64,000 nucleotides of DNA from assembly GCA_003168335.1 (NCBI GenBank), contig PMSM01000010.1:1-64000 (forward strand), read 5' to 3'. The notes under the pieces are model-generated. The model did no database searches and was not told the DNA's origin. It saw only the letters and a program-made list of their open reading frames with translations. Positions 18,001 to 26,824 of this stretch are shown here, one piece after another. Made by a program: the position numbers and the translations under genes. Position 1 is the stretch's first letter; every line of letters begins with the position of its first letter. Origin of the DNA: Blastocatellia bacterium (lineage in GTDB: Bacteria > Acidobacteriota > Blastocatellia > Pyrinomonadales > Pyrinomonadaceae).

Positions 18001-18797
18001 AAAAGTGACCCAACTGAAGAAGCATGCCCCGTGAGAGTCACTATTTCTTTGCCACTATCGGTGTCCCAAATCTTGATCGTATTGTCATCGCTTCCCGACG
18101 CCAGAGTCTGGCCATCGGCGGCGAATGCAACGGACCGGATTCCGGAAGAATGTCCCGCGAGCGTTCTTAGTTCTGCCCCACTTTCAATGTTCAAAATCTT
18201 GATCAAATTGTCGTTTGTCCCAGCCGCGATAGTCTTTCCATCCGGGCTGAAGGCGAAGGACTCGACACTATGAGGATGCAAGATTCCGGTGCCAACGGAA
18301 TGCCACGTGAGGGTCCTGATTTCTTTTCCGGTCGCTATGTTCCAAAGCTTGATTGCGCTGCCCGGGCCTCCGGACGCTAACGTCATTCCATCTGGGCTGA
18401 ATCCGAGCAACTCCACAAAATTAAAAGACCCGGGCGGTCCCGCGAGGGTTCGTAATTCCTTTCCAGTTTCTATGTTCCAAAGTTTGATCGTATTGCTCAT
18501 GTCTCCCGACGCCAAAGTCTTGCCGTTCGGGCTGAACGCAACTGACCAGACGCGATCAGAATGTCCCGTGAGAGTCCGCAGTTCTCTTCCGCTTTCTGTG
18601 TTCCAAAGCTTGATTGTCTTGTCGTCGCTTGCTGACGCCAGCGTCCTGCCATCCGGGCTCAAGGCGATTGCGGTGACCGCATCGGAATGGCCCGTCTGTA
18701 CGACGAGGTCAGCTTTTTGCGCTTTTGTGTTGATTGCTTTCCCGGCAAGTAACGACAGCAAAACAGCGAGAGTGATCCCGAAATTCTTAATCTTCAT
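15093..18797 (-). CDS. Exported WD40-repeat caspase-like protease (peptidase C14), divergent member
   Basis: 1234 residues with a signal peptide (MKIKNFGITLAVLLSLLAG, cleavage near NTKAQ), then LVVQTGHSDAV and about fifteen WD40 blades with strongly repeated text (LTGHSSGVSSVTFSPDGKT type). The caspase-like domain lies at about 915-1150, with catalytic His1009 in MYSSHGYA and Cys1066 in VDACHSAAA. It differs from its neighbours in lacking the FYRRE..QPLIV tail, in the linker (a Cys-rich KCNKLNNCDQE stretch near residue 740), and in visibly more A+T-rich DNA, so it may have a separate origin. The ATG immediately follows the stop of the upstream paralog. Its end overlaps the open frame of the cyclic-nucleotide-binding ORF. 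Confidence 0.88.
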   Translation of the reverse strand: MKIKNFGITLAVLLSLLAGKAINTKAQKADLVVQTGHSDAVTAIALSPDGRTLASASDDKTIKLWNTESGRELRTLTGHSDRVWSVAFSPNGKTLASGDMSNTIKLWNIETGKELRTLAGPPGSFNFVELLGFSPDGMTLASGGPGSAIKLWNIATGKEIRTLTWHSVGTGILHPHSVESFAFSPDGKTIAAGTNDNLIKILNIESGAELRTLAGHSSGIRSVAFAADGQTLASGSDDNTIKIWDTDSGKEIVTLTGHASSVGSLLFNSDGKVLTSAGFDNAMKTWNTGSGQALRNLSWEPRPAKCLALSRDGKTFASGSADNEIRVWNTESGKALSLLRGHSSGVGSVAFSPDGQTLSLRNGDEVPALKIWNIDGGKELRTLITGQTSSEMVFVYSPDGKTMATEGPENTIKLWNLESGKEIETLRGHSDSVVSLAFSADGKTLASASGDNSIKLWNTIRGTVLRTFTETSFAFGSLAFSGDGTKLAVGSGDESAMITIWNTITGRKLRLKAKEVSYDPIESMAFSPDGRTLASGSDANSITIWSATTGKELRTLTGHSSGVSSVTFSPDGKTLASGSVDNTIKLWNAASGAEIETLTGHIAGVTSVSFSADGKALASGSSDGKTKIWNVATGKEICSLIALDESDWVVTTPDGRFDTNRIEDSQGLHWVVSDDPLKPIPLEVFMRDYYEPQLLPRLLKCNKLNNCDQEFKPVRDISKLNRVQPPVKISNVSLPDAEGCVNVTVEVGRGEGKYLVNGKESMRTTGVYDVRLFRDGQMVGSWPSDGAGKLLQQTSKDFASNERLASEKRLTKELQDWQQVTAVKTDTGVKIDPKTGMMTLPPFRVKLPRGKDASQIEFSAYAFNEDRIKSQTAKWEWPSEVIAKLPKAQPVKPRAYIIAVGVNAYENADFDLEFAADDARRMSTVISAQLKAGGQYEQVVPVTLVSDYETRDCQKVPTAKQATKDNFRTVLELLAGNNTNRKLLDGVENANQLQKASPDDLVLIMYSSHGYADRAGNFYFIPYDTGSGKGKVFTETVRQHSISSEELSLWLRDVDAGEMVMIVDACHSAAAITGQDFKPGPMGSRGLGQLSYDKGMRILTATQSDNVAWEYPTLKQGVLTYALLRDGIEARQADHNKDNAITLAEWLGYGLERVPKLYQEVLTNSVQTFGVKPEVQPKLTLTAKECGRATGRKELEEVLVEQDNKSRATQQPSLFDFTRKKPEVVLSRYSSASP

Positions 18798-21700
18798 CTA
18801 TCTCCTGTCGCGTTCCTTTGCTGCTATCGGTTGTACTGTCGCGACGATCAGCGGTTGTGCGTCGGGCTCGCGGCGATAAAAGACCCGCGGAGTCTGACTC
18901 TTCTGATTCTTGACTGCCGCTTTCCTCGCCGGATTGACCTCTTCCAGAGACTTGCTCTGCAGCGTTTCTTCTCTCAGCTTCGGCACGCGGGCCAACGCAT
19001 AATCAAACCATTCCCGCAAAGTGACTTCACCATTGTGATCGGCGTCTGCGGCTTTCGTCTTCAAGCCTTCCTCGACCAGGGCATAGGTCAGGTAACTGTG
19101 CTTCAACTTCTCGGAAACAAAAGCCTCCTCGACATTCTGGGAAGCGGTCATTATGTACATGCCTTTTTCGTAGGCCAGCTGCGCTAAGCCACGCGTGTTC
19201 ATCGGGCCTCGCCGCGGTTCGTCTTTGTTCTCCAGCGCTTGTCCGCTGTTGCAGGCATCGATGATCATGAACATCTGTCCGGCATCGATACCGCGAAATG
19301 CTTCCTCTAACTCCAAATCAGAGATTGAGTGTGTGAGTATTTGCTGCAGGCCTTCCGCCGACAACTCGTCGCGAGACCCTGAATACCCCAAGTCATGTGG
19401 AACAAGATAGAAGTGATCGCCGCTAGCTTTTCCGTGTCCTGAGAAGTAAACAACCACTCCATCCTCGGGTTGCACGCTGGCAGCGAGCTTCTTTAACTCT
19501 GCGAGGATGTTCTCCTTGGTAGCACTCTCATTCAAAAGCGTCTTGATTTCCACTGACTCGTACCGACCCAGCTTCTCCTGTTGCAACTTCAACTGACCGG
19601 CCAAAGATGCGGCGTCGTCGGTTGTGTAGTTAAGGTTATACTCCCGGTTCGCGTACTGGCTCACTCCGACAGCCAGAATGTGCAGCGTGCCTTTGCGCTT
19701 CAGCGAATCAGCGCCCGTAACGGTCAGCGCAGCATCGCTGCTCTTGATGTTGTCGTGATTGAAAGCGTAGGCGGTGAACTTGTTTTCACCGGCGACAATC
19801 GGAATAGTCGCCTCAAACGTGACGCCGCTTTGTCCCTTCAACACATCGCCGCGCCACACCTTTACGAGAGACCCGTTGCGGAACAAGCGCACGTCCTCCG
19901 CTCCGCTTCCCGTTTTGTGGTCTTTGTCGGCGGCTAGCTCTGCGACATCAAGCCTCACCGCCACATTGCGCGTCGTCAGCGTCGCATTAGAGAGCGGATC
20001 AGGTAGCGTTAGTTTTAGCTGCGGCTGGCGACGGTCTTTCTGTGAAATATCCGATGCCGCTTTGAGCTGCTTACCGGCAAAGACATCGGTGAGCAGACCT
20101 GGATAGTAGAAATCGCCGAAGAACGCTTCAACGGGCGCATGGTCAAAAGTATGGTTGTTGAAGCGCCAGAGGATCTTGTTCCATGCGGTGGACGTGCCGT
20201 CGAAAAGACCATCGGGCGTAACTACCAGCCAGTCGTTTTGATCAAGAGCAATCAACGCGGCGAGTTCCTGGCCGGAACCGACGTCCCAGATTTTGAGCGA
20301 GGAATCCGAATTTCCACTGACTAAGTACTTATTATTCGGACTGAAGGCAATTGAGTTGACAGAAGCAGAGCCGCCCGTGAAAGTGCGCAATTCGATGCCG
20401 CTCTGCACATCCGAGAGTGCCAGGCTACCGTTCCAACTGCCACCGGCGAGCATTCTTCCGTCGCTACTGAACGCGATTGGGGAACCGAGCCCTTTTAGTG
20501 TCCGCAACTCTCTGCCGCTCGAGAAATCCCAGAGTTTTACAGTACTCTTAACATCTCCCCTGCCGATACTCGCAGTGGCGAGAGTCTTGCCATCAGGACT
20601 GAAAGCAAGATCCTCGACGAGACCACCTTCGGGATGTATTTTGAGAGGTAGCAAATCAGTACCTGTCGAAATATTCCGGAGTCTTACCGTACCACCCTCA
20701 CCGTAGGCAAGTGTCTTGCTGTCCGGGCTAAAGGCGATCGAACTGCCGAAGCCCATGAGAGTTTGTAACTCTGCGCCTTTCTCGACATCCCAAAGCTTAA
20801 GAGTACTGGAGTACATACTTCCACTGGCGAGAATCTTCCCATCAGGACTGAAGACAACTGATGCGATACCAGCAGGACGATCATGAACTGGGTCGAGACT
20901 GCGCAACTGTCGGCCGGTCGAGACCTGCCAAAGCTTGACGGTACCGTCGACCCCGCCTCCGCTCGCGAGAACCGTGCCTTCAGGGCTGAACGCAACTGAC
21001 GAAACAACTCCGGAATGACCTTTGACAGTCCGCAACCCGCCTGTCGAGACGTCCCACATCCTCACCGTACCATCACCACTTCCGGCAGCAAGCGTTTTGC
21101 CATCGTTGCTGAAAGCAGCCGCCTCGACAAATTCAGAATGCCCCTTCAAAGCTCCCACGTCTGATCTGGTCGTGAGATCCCAAAGCTTAATCGTGCTGTC
21201 CGCACTTCCGGTGGCGAGTGTCCTGCCATCGGGACTGAAGGCGACTGGGCTGAAATATCCATTGAGAACAGCAAGGCCGGCGCCCGTCGAAACATCCCAG
21301 AGTTTCACACTATTCTGCCGGCCCCCGCTCGCGAGTATCTTTCCATCAGGACTGAAGGCAACTGAATTAACTGCAGTAACTGAACCACTCCCGGCTTCGA
21401 TCCGGCGCAACTCTGCCCCCGTCGAAACGTCCCAAAGCCTGATGGGGCCGTTCATGCCGGCGCCCGCGAGCAGTTTCCCGTTCGGGCTAAAGGCAACACA
21501 GGAGACATGGCTAGCTTTCATACTGCCTAACTCTGTCCCCGTCGAGACGTCCCATAGCTTAACGATGCCCTCCCACCAGTCTCCGCTGGCGAGAAGTTTC
21601 CCGTCGGGGCTGAACGCAGCCGAATCAAAATGAGAATGAGCTGTGGGGTCAAGCATACGCAGTCGGGCGCCCGTTGAGGTGTCCCAGAGAAAATTATCGC

Positions 21701-22124
21701 CGGCGATAATTCTTCCGTTCGGACTCAACGCAACCGCGGTGACAGAAAAATTGAGATCGCGCAACTTTGCGCCGCTCGAAACGTCCCAAACAGCCAGGCG
21801 AATCATGTCCCCGCCGACGATAATTTTCCCTTCAGGCCCGAAAGCCAGCAAACCGCCTGCGTCTTCGATAGTGCGCAACTGTTCACCTGTCGCGAAATTC
21901 CAGAACTTGATCGTCCTGTCTTCACCGCTGCTGGCGAGAGTTTTTCCATCCGGACTGAAGGCTAGCGAGCTGACCTTGCCAGAATGTCCGGTCTGCACAA
22001 CGAGTTCCGGAGGGTTCGAGGAGGATGGAGCTTTCTGGGCCCAGCAAAGCGTACTTGCAAAGATCAGCAAGCCCAGTGAAGCCCAACCCGGATGATTCTT
22101 AATCTTCAACACTCCGTCTTTCAT
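18798..22124 (-). CDS. Exported WD40-repeat caspase-like protease (peptidase C14)
   Basis: 1108 residues: a signal segment (ASLGLLIFASTLCWAQ), LVVQTGHSGKV, about fourteen WD40 blades, then the caspase-like domain with His897 in YFSGHGKA and Cys958 in IDACNSGQAL. A calcium-type loop DADHNGEVT near residue 1030 recalls an EF-hand-like turn in the C-terminal half of the domain. The tail PRVFYRREPDAQPLIV matches the paralogs at 11304 and 22393. Its TAG stop is directly followed by the ATG of the next caspase gene, a zero-base junction that argues for co-translation. Confidence 0.88.
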   Translation of the reverse strand: MKDGVLKIKNHPGWASLGLLIFASTLCWAQKAPSSSNPPELVVQTGHSGKVSSLAFSPDGKTLASSGEDRTIKFWNFATGEQLRTIEDAGGLLAFGPEGKIIVGGDMIRLAVWDVSSGAKLRDLNFSVTAVALSPNGRIIAGDNFLWDTSTGARLRMLDPTAHSHFDSAAFSPDGKLLASGDWWEGIVKLWDVSTGTELGSMKASHVSCVAFSPNGKLLAGAGMNGPIRLWDVSTGAELRRIEAGSGSVTAVNSVAFSPDGKILASGGRQNSVKLWDVSTGAGLAVLNGYFSPVAFSPDGRTLATGSADSTIKLWDLTTRSDVGALKGHSEFVEAAAFSNDGKTLAAGSGDGTVRMWDVSTGGLRTVKGHSGVVSSVAFSPEGTVLASGGGVDGTVKLWQVSTGRQLRSLDPVHDRPAGIASVVFSPDGKILASGSMYSSTLKLWDVEKGAELQTLMGFGSSIAFSPDSKTLAYGEGGTVRLRNISTGTDLLPLKIHPEGGLVEDLAFSPDGKTLATASIGRGDVKSTVKLWDFSSGRELRTLKGLGSPIAFSSDGRMLAGGSWNGSLALSDVQSGIELRTFTGGSASVNSIAFSPNNKYLVSGNSDSSLKIWDVGSGQELAALIALDQNDWLVVTPDGLFDGTSTAWNKILWRFNNHTFDHAPVEAFFGDFYYPGLLTDVFAGKQLKAASDISQKDRRQPQLKLTLPDPLSNATLTTRNVAVRLDVAELAADKDHKTGSGAEDVRLFRNGSLVKVWRGDVLKGQSGVTFEATIPIVAGENKFTAYAFNHDNIKSSDAALTVTGADSLKRKGTLHILAVGVSQYANREYNLNYTTDDAASLAGQLKLQQEKLGRYESVEIKTLLNESATKENILAELKKLAASVQPEDGVVVYFSGHGKASGDHFYLVPHDLGYSGSRDELSAEGLQQILTHSISDLELEEAFRGIDAGQMFMIIDACNSGQALENKDEPRRGPMNTRGLAQLAYEKGMYIMTASQNVEEAFVSEKLKHSYLTYALVEEGLKTKAADADHNGEVTLREWFDYALARVPKLREETLQSKSLEEVNPARKAAVKNQKSQTPRVFYRREPDAQPLIVATVQPIAAKERDRR

Positions 22125-22126
22125 TC

Positions 22127-22312
22127 TTAGCTGCTGTCGGCGACGTCGTCTACCGCCCGAGCGGTTACCGGCAAATCGTCGATGCGTTGAAAGGTTAACC
22201 TGCTTTTTTGCTTAGTTCTTGGTGTTTGACCCGCAGGATTCAGGTAGACAATGAGTATCAGAAGAACAGCAGCCCTGATTATTTTATGGTGATACCAGAC
22301 AACCTGTTTCAT
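22127..22312 (-). CDS. Possible small membrane or exported protein
   Basis: 61 residues, MKQVVWYHHK followed by a hydrophobic run IIRAAVLLILIVYL and a polar C-terminus. The TAA stop is two bases from the ATG of the following WD40-caspase gene. The N-terminus looks like the signal segments of the neighbouring caspase proteins, so this could be the leftover 5' end of another family member rather than a working gene. I see no family match. Confidence 0.3.
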   Translation of the reverse strand: MKQVVWYHHKIIRAAVLLILIVYLNPAGQTPRTKQKSRLTFQRIDDLPVTARAVDDVADSS

Positions 22313-22392
22313 CCTATTTATCCACCGCGAGCCTCTTGGGATGCTTGTCGAAGCATGACTCGTTGAATGGTGTAGTTTTAGACCAGTGAATG

Positions 22393-25300
22393 CTACTTGG
22401 TGACGCCTACCCTTGCAACAACCATCGGCTTGGCGTCAGGCTCGCGGCGATAGAAGACACGCGGGCGCTGGATGTTTCGCTTTGCGGGGTCTTTGATATT
22501 CTCATCGCCTTCGACAAAGACCATCTCCAACTCTCTGCCTTGCCGGTCCTTGAGCCCCGACGTCGCTTTCATCTTTTCTTCCTGCATCCGGGGCACTTGG
22601 TCGGTCGCATAGTTGAGCCACTCGCGCAAAACTATCGCACCATCCTTGGGCTCATCGTCGGCGGCGCCGTGTTTCAGTCCCTGTTCAATGAGCGCGTAGG
22701 TCAAATATCCGTGCCCTAGTCTTGACGCTTCCCATGCCGCCTGATAACTCTGCGCGGCGGTCAGAATGTACATTCCTTTTTCGTAAGCAAGCTGCGCCAG
22801 ACCTTTTGAGTTCATCGGCCCTCGCCGCTTTTCTTCCGAGTCGAGCGCCTGTCCCGAGTTGCACGCATCAATCACCATCAGCATTTGCCCCGCATCAATC
22901 TTCACGAACGCCGCTTCCAACTCCCTGTCAGAGATGCTGTGCTGAAGAATAGCCTGCAGGTCCGGCTCTGAGAGTTTCGTGCGCGGACCCCGATAACCCA
23001 GATCATACGGAATGAGATAGAAACGCTGCTGCTGAGCTGTGCCGTGTCCTGAGAAATAGACAACCACGGCGTCCTCCGGCTGCGCCTGCTCAGCCAACCG
23101 AGAGAGTGCCTGAAGAATATTCGCCTTCGTGGCATCTTTGTCATACAAAGGCACGACCTCGACGCGCGCATAGTTTTTCAGCGTTTCTTGTTGGCGCTTA
23201 ATCTCTGCTGAGAAATCTTCAGCATCAGGTACAGCGTATTTCAGATCATATTGCGAATTGCTGTAACTGTTGACTCCGACAGCGAGGACGTAAGCTATGC
23301 CTTGGCGCTGCAAACTCTCGGCGCCGTTGACTACCAGTTTTGCATCCTGACTCTTGATATTGTCTTTGTTGAAGGCGTAAGCGGTGAAGTTGTTCACCCC
23401 GGCCACAATCGGCACGGTCACGGTGCAGATGCTGCGCCGCGCTTCGAGGTTTGAACTCCGTTGTAGTATGCAACCTTCCTTTTCCGTTATAGCGAACAGA
23501 TCTCCTTCCCAGAATTTTACCAGCGAGCCATTGCGAAACAGGCGGACATCGCGGGCCCCGCTCTCAGGCCACCAAGGTACCGCCAATCTGACACCGAACT
23601 CTGGTGCCTCCTCAATCTCAATCTGCAGCTGAACCGTGCGCGCGGCCACAGGTGTCTGCGGATCACTATTTTTTACTGTTGTCAGCTTGACTGGAATTTG
23701 CCGCCGGTCCTTCCCTTCCAGGAACGTCCCTGCAGTGGGACGCTTGCCGGCCATGATGTCAGCGAGCAGACCGGGATAGTAGAACTCGGTAAAGTAGGCT
23801 TCAACCGGAGTGACCTCGAACGGGTTCCGCGGGTATGTCCAGGCAATCCTGTCCCAGGCTGCGGGAGACCCATCGAAAAGTCCGTCGGGCGTGATCACAG
23901 TCCAATCCTGATCGTCCAGAGCAATCAACGTGGCCAACTCCTGGCCGCTGGCTGCCTCCCAAATCTTGATCGTCAGGTCATCGCTGGAACTAATCAGAAG
24001 CTTCCCGTCAGCCGGGAATGCGACCGACAGGACGTGACCAGAGTGACCAGTAAGCGTGCGCAGTTCTTTTCCGGTGTCGAGATTCCACAGCCTGATCGTG
24101 TTGTCGTCACTGCCAGACGCCATCGTCTTCCCGTCAGGGCTGAAAGCGATATTGCAGTCACCGGAGGCGTGGCCCGGGAGCGTGCGCAGTTCAGCGCCGC
24201 TGCTAGCGTCCCACTGCGTGATCCCCGCAGTCATCACTTGATCGATGAATTTCAGAGTGCGACCCCAGATCGTTTTGCCATCGGGACTGAAGGTAAAATT
24301 ATCACCGCCGCCACCTTTCAGGGTGTGAAGTCTCGTGGCCGTCGCGACGTCCCACACAAAGAGTTCGTTCATGCTGTCGGTAACCAGGGTCTTGCTATCT
24401 GGACTAAAGACAATTGCGTGCACGATGTTCGCGTGATCTGCGAGCGTGTGTAGTTCGATACCCGATGCCACATCCCATAGTTTGACTTCCTTGAACCCTC
24501 CGGCGGCAAGAATCTTACCGTCCGGACTGAAGGCGATCGAGCCGACTCCGCTACTAGGGCGTTCAAGCGTGCGAAGTTTTGTGCCGCTCGCCACGTCGTA
24601 GAGTTCAATGCGATCATCGTTGTCCTCGCCCGCGAGAATTTTTCCATCCGGGCTGAAGGCTTTGGGAATGGGTACGTCGCTCCTTACTGAAAGCCAAGGG
24701 AGTCTATGAAGTTCGCTGCCCGTGCTGACTTCCCAAATCCTTACGGGATCTTGGGCGCCGCTGGTGACGAAGAACTGACCGTCAGGACTGAAGGTAAGCG
24801 AAAGAAACTCCGCGACGTGTGGCGCAATCGTGCGGAGCAGAGCGTCTCGACTGGAGAGGTCCCAAAGTTTTACAGTGCGGTCGGTGCTGCCCGCCAAAAT
24901 AATCTTACCCGCGCGGCTGAACTGATTCGTAAAGATACCGCCGGAATGGCCCTCAAAAGTGCGCTGCACAACGCCGCTGCCGACATCCCACACCTTGATC
25001 GTCCGGTCGCTGCTGCCACTCACCAGCGTCCGACCGTCTGGACTGAACGCGACACTCAACACCTCGCTTGCATGTCCGCTGAGCGTTCTTTCCGCACCGC
25101 TCTTTAAGTCCAGCAAAGTGATCGTCCCGCGATAGTTTGCGCTCGCCAGGGTGAGGCCGTCCGGACTGATGGTAAACGCGTCGATCCGGCCGGCCGTTGC
25201 CGGAAGGCGCCGCAACACCTGGCCGGTGTGGACATCCCAGACCGTGATCTCGTTGTCAGATGCGCTAAGTATAGTTTGACCATCGCGACTGAAAGCGACG

Positions 25301-26064
25301 GTATTTACCTCGTAAGAAGGACCTTTCAGATTGTGAATCACCGTGCCGGTGCTCACGTCCCACAACTTCATTGTGTTTTCAGTACCGCCGCTTACCAGCA
25401 GCCTGCCGTCAGGACTGAAGGCGATCGAATTTACATTCGGCGGATGCAGTTGCCCGGGGAGTCGAGGTTCAATGACGTTAGCAAGACTGCGCAGTTCCCG
25501 ACCCGAAGAGACGCTCCACACCTTAATGAGACCATCGACGCTGCCGCTGGCCAGAGTCCCGCCATCCGGACTGAATGCTACTGAGGTGACCGGACCGCTA
25601 TGGCCGCTCAGCGTGCGCCACAGTTTGCCTGTCGCGGGGTCCCACAGCTTGACCAGGTTATCCCCGCCGCCGCTGGCGAGAAAAGATCTATTCGGATCGA
25701 AGGCGATGGCAAGGACGCTGTAGGTATGTCCCTTGAGCGTGCGAAGTTCGGCGCCGGTGGCGACGTTCCAAAGTTTTACGGTCTGATCACTGCTGCCGCT
25801 GGCGAAAATCTTTCCGTCGGGGCTAAAGGCGACGGTGTGAATCCAGCCGGAGTGGCCCGTTTGGATTACGAGCTCTGGTTTTTGACCATGGGTCGCGGCT
25901 GAACAAGCCAGCAAGAGGATGCCGATAGCGTGCACACGGAAAACAGCTTGCCCCGCAGCGTTTGGTTTGCGCGCGAGGCGAGTGAGTAAACAGCGAAGGC
26001 CACGCAAATTTCGCATAACCGCATTTGCCTTATTGAACCCGAGCGGACGACCAGGAAACCTCAA
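22393..26064 (-). CDS. Exported WD40-repeat caspase-like protease (peptidase C14)
   Basis: Up to 1223 residues. The best signal-peptide core (VHAIGILLLACSAATHG) begins near residue 44, so the real start may be an ATG at 26016 or a GTG at 25935 rather than 26064. After LVIQTGHSGWI come about fifteen WD40 blades, then a linker with VRLFRNGSLVKFWEG and the caspase-like domain with His1007 in YFSGHGTA and Cys1068 in IDACNSGQAL (numbering from 26064). The tail PRVFYRREPDAKPMVV is shared with two paralogs. This is the first gene of the array; a 269-base gap with the small ORF separates it from the tightly packed rest, so it may have its own promoter. Confidence 0.86.
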   Translation of the reverse strand: MRFPGRPLGFNKANAVMRNLRGLRCLLTRLARKPNAAGQAVFRVHAIGILLLACSAATHGQKPELVIQTGHSGWIHTVAFSPDGKIFASGSSDQTVKLWNVATGAELRTLKGHTYSVLAIAFDPNRSFLASGGGDNLVKLWDPATGKLWRTLSGHSGPVTSVAFSPDGGTLASGSVDGLIKVWSVSSGRELRSLANVIEPRLPGQLHPPNVNSIAFSPDGRLLVSGGTENTMKLWDVSTGTVIHNLKGPSYEVNTVAFSRDGQTILSASDNEITVWDVHTGQVLRRLPATAGRIDAFTISPDGLTLASANYRGTITLLDLKSGAERTLSGHASEVLSVAFSPDGRTLVSGSSDRTIKVWDVGSGVVQRTFEGHSGGIFTNQFSRAGKIILAGSTDRTVKLWDLSSRDALLRTIAPHVAEFLSLTFSPDGQFFVTSGAQDPVRIWEVSTGSELHRLPWLSVRSDVPIPKAFSPDGKILAGEDNDDRIELYDVASGTKLRTLERPSSGVGSIAFSPDGKILAAGGFKEVKLWDVASGIELHTLADHANIVHAIVFSPDSKTLVTDSMNELFVWDVATATRLHTLKGGGGDNFTFSPDGKTIWGRTLKFIDQVMTAGITQWDASSGAELRTLPGHASGDCNIAFSPDGKTMASGSDDNTIRLWNLDTGKELRTLTGHSGHVLSVAFPADGKLLISSSDDLTIKIWEAASGQELATLIALDDQDWTVITPDGLFDGSPAAWDRIAWTYPRNPFEVTPVEAYFTEFYYPGLLADIMAGKRPTAGTFLEGKDRRQIPVKLTTVKNSDPQTPVAARTVQLQIEIEEAPEFGVRLAVPWWPESGARDVRLFRNGSLVKFWEGDLFAITEKEGCILQRSSNLEARRSICTVTVPIVAGVNNFTAYAFNKDNIKSQDAKLVVNGAESLQRQGIAYVLAVGVNSYSNSQYDLKYAVPDAEDFSAEIKRQQETLKNYARVEVVPLYDKDATKANILQALSRLAEQAQPEDAVVVYFSGHGTAQQQRFYLIPYDLGYRGPRTKLSEPDLQAILQHSISDRELEAAFVKIDAGQMLMVIDACNSGQALDSEEKRRGPMNSKGLAQLAYEKGMYILTAAQSYQAAWEASRLGHGYLTYALIEQGLKHGAADDEPKDGAIVLREWLNYATDQVPRMQEEKMKATSGLKDRQGRELEMVFVEGDENIKDPAKRNIQRPRVFYRREPDAKPMVVARVGVTK

Positions 26065-26227
26065 AAAAGTGCGCCGAGAGAAAAACGAAAGAGTCGCAGG
26101 CGGGTAGGTTTTTGATTCTTACTGGCCGGCGAACTGATCAACCGCAATAGCCGCGCTGGGCCGAACGGTTAGCCGTGGATGCCTCTGGGATCCAGGTTGC
26201 ACTAATCTGGGCCAACATCGAGCACGC

Positions 26228-26473
26228 TTAATTGCACGAAGCCCAATAGTACACCCACCAGCACCCGTACGGGTTGCACGAAAGTTGGCGGTAGACGCAG
26301 ATGTCACTATATGACTCTACTTCGCCCAGGCTCTCAGCATTACTCATCTTGGTAGGGTTCATTGCTCCGGTGCTTCTGGGGATATCGGCGCCCGACTTCT
26401 TCTGGCGCTCGGGAAACATCTGCGCTGCTTTCTCGCCCGTAATTGCGTATTGCGAAAGCACGCTATCGGGCAC
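26228..26473 (-). other. Unassigned small ORF with Cys/Trp-rich C-terminus
   Basis: An 81-codon frame from a GTG (a 39-residue version could start at an internal ATG, MSNAESLGE). The last 25 residues are unlike a random frame: ICVYRQLSCNPYGCWWVYYW ending in ASCN, with four cysteines. A small secreted peptide or ribosomal-peptide precursor is conceivable, but no ribosome-binding site is convincing and no modifying enzyme is adjacent. The 900-base region 26065-26965 otherwise holds no intact gene apart from the DUF4384 remnant. Confidence 0.2.
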
Positions 26474-26824
26474 TTAAAATATACTTACCTTATTGTCCTC
26501 GTCGGGATCTGTGGTCAAGATGAGGCAGCGCGCACTGGCTACCTTTACGTTGTGGACCAGGAGATTTATGCAGACGGCTCAAAGGGCGAACCGTATTTGA
26601 TCTTTCCCACCAGCCGCACGCGCGGCGGAGATAACTCGGTCAAAGCCGGGCGTGTGATCGAGATTCCCGCACAGGACGACACTCCGCCTTACTTCACCTT
26701 GAAACGAACTCGTGCCGATCATGTTGGCGAGAATGTGATTGTGCTGGTGACGCCGACTGCAATTGAGAGCTCAAATCCCCAAACTGACAAGTTTCCATTA
26801 CTTGGTGTCTATTTTCCTGCGTAG
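26450..26824 (+). pseudogene. DUF4384-like domain fragment
   Basis: From about 26530 the frame reads TGYLYVVDQEIYADGSKGEP, then LIFPTSRTRGGDNSVKAG and VIVLVTPT, closely matching residues 165-250 of the exported DUF4384-like protein at 7276-8295. The upstream residues do not match, there is no signal peptide, and the frame ends soon after SSNPQTDKFPL, where the intact protein continues for about 100 residues. It lies on the opposite strand, so it is a both-ends-truncated copy left by rearrangement at the edge of the WD40-caspase array. Confidence 0.6.

Noticed and set aside
17290-22095. Many plus-strand ORFs of 100-200 codons with repeated text such as SFPVSMFQSLIVL
   Set aside because: These are the complementary readings of WD40 blade repeats; the periodicity comes from the opposite strand.
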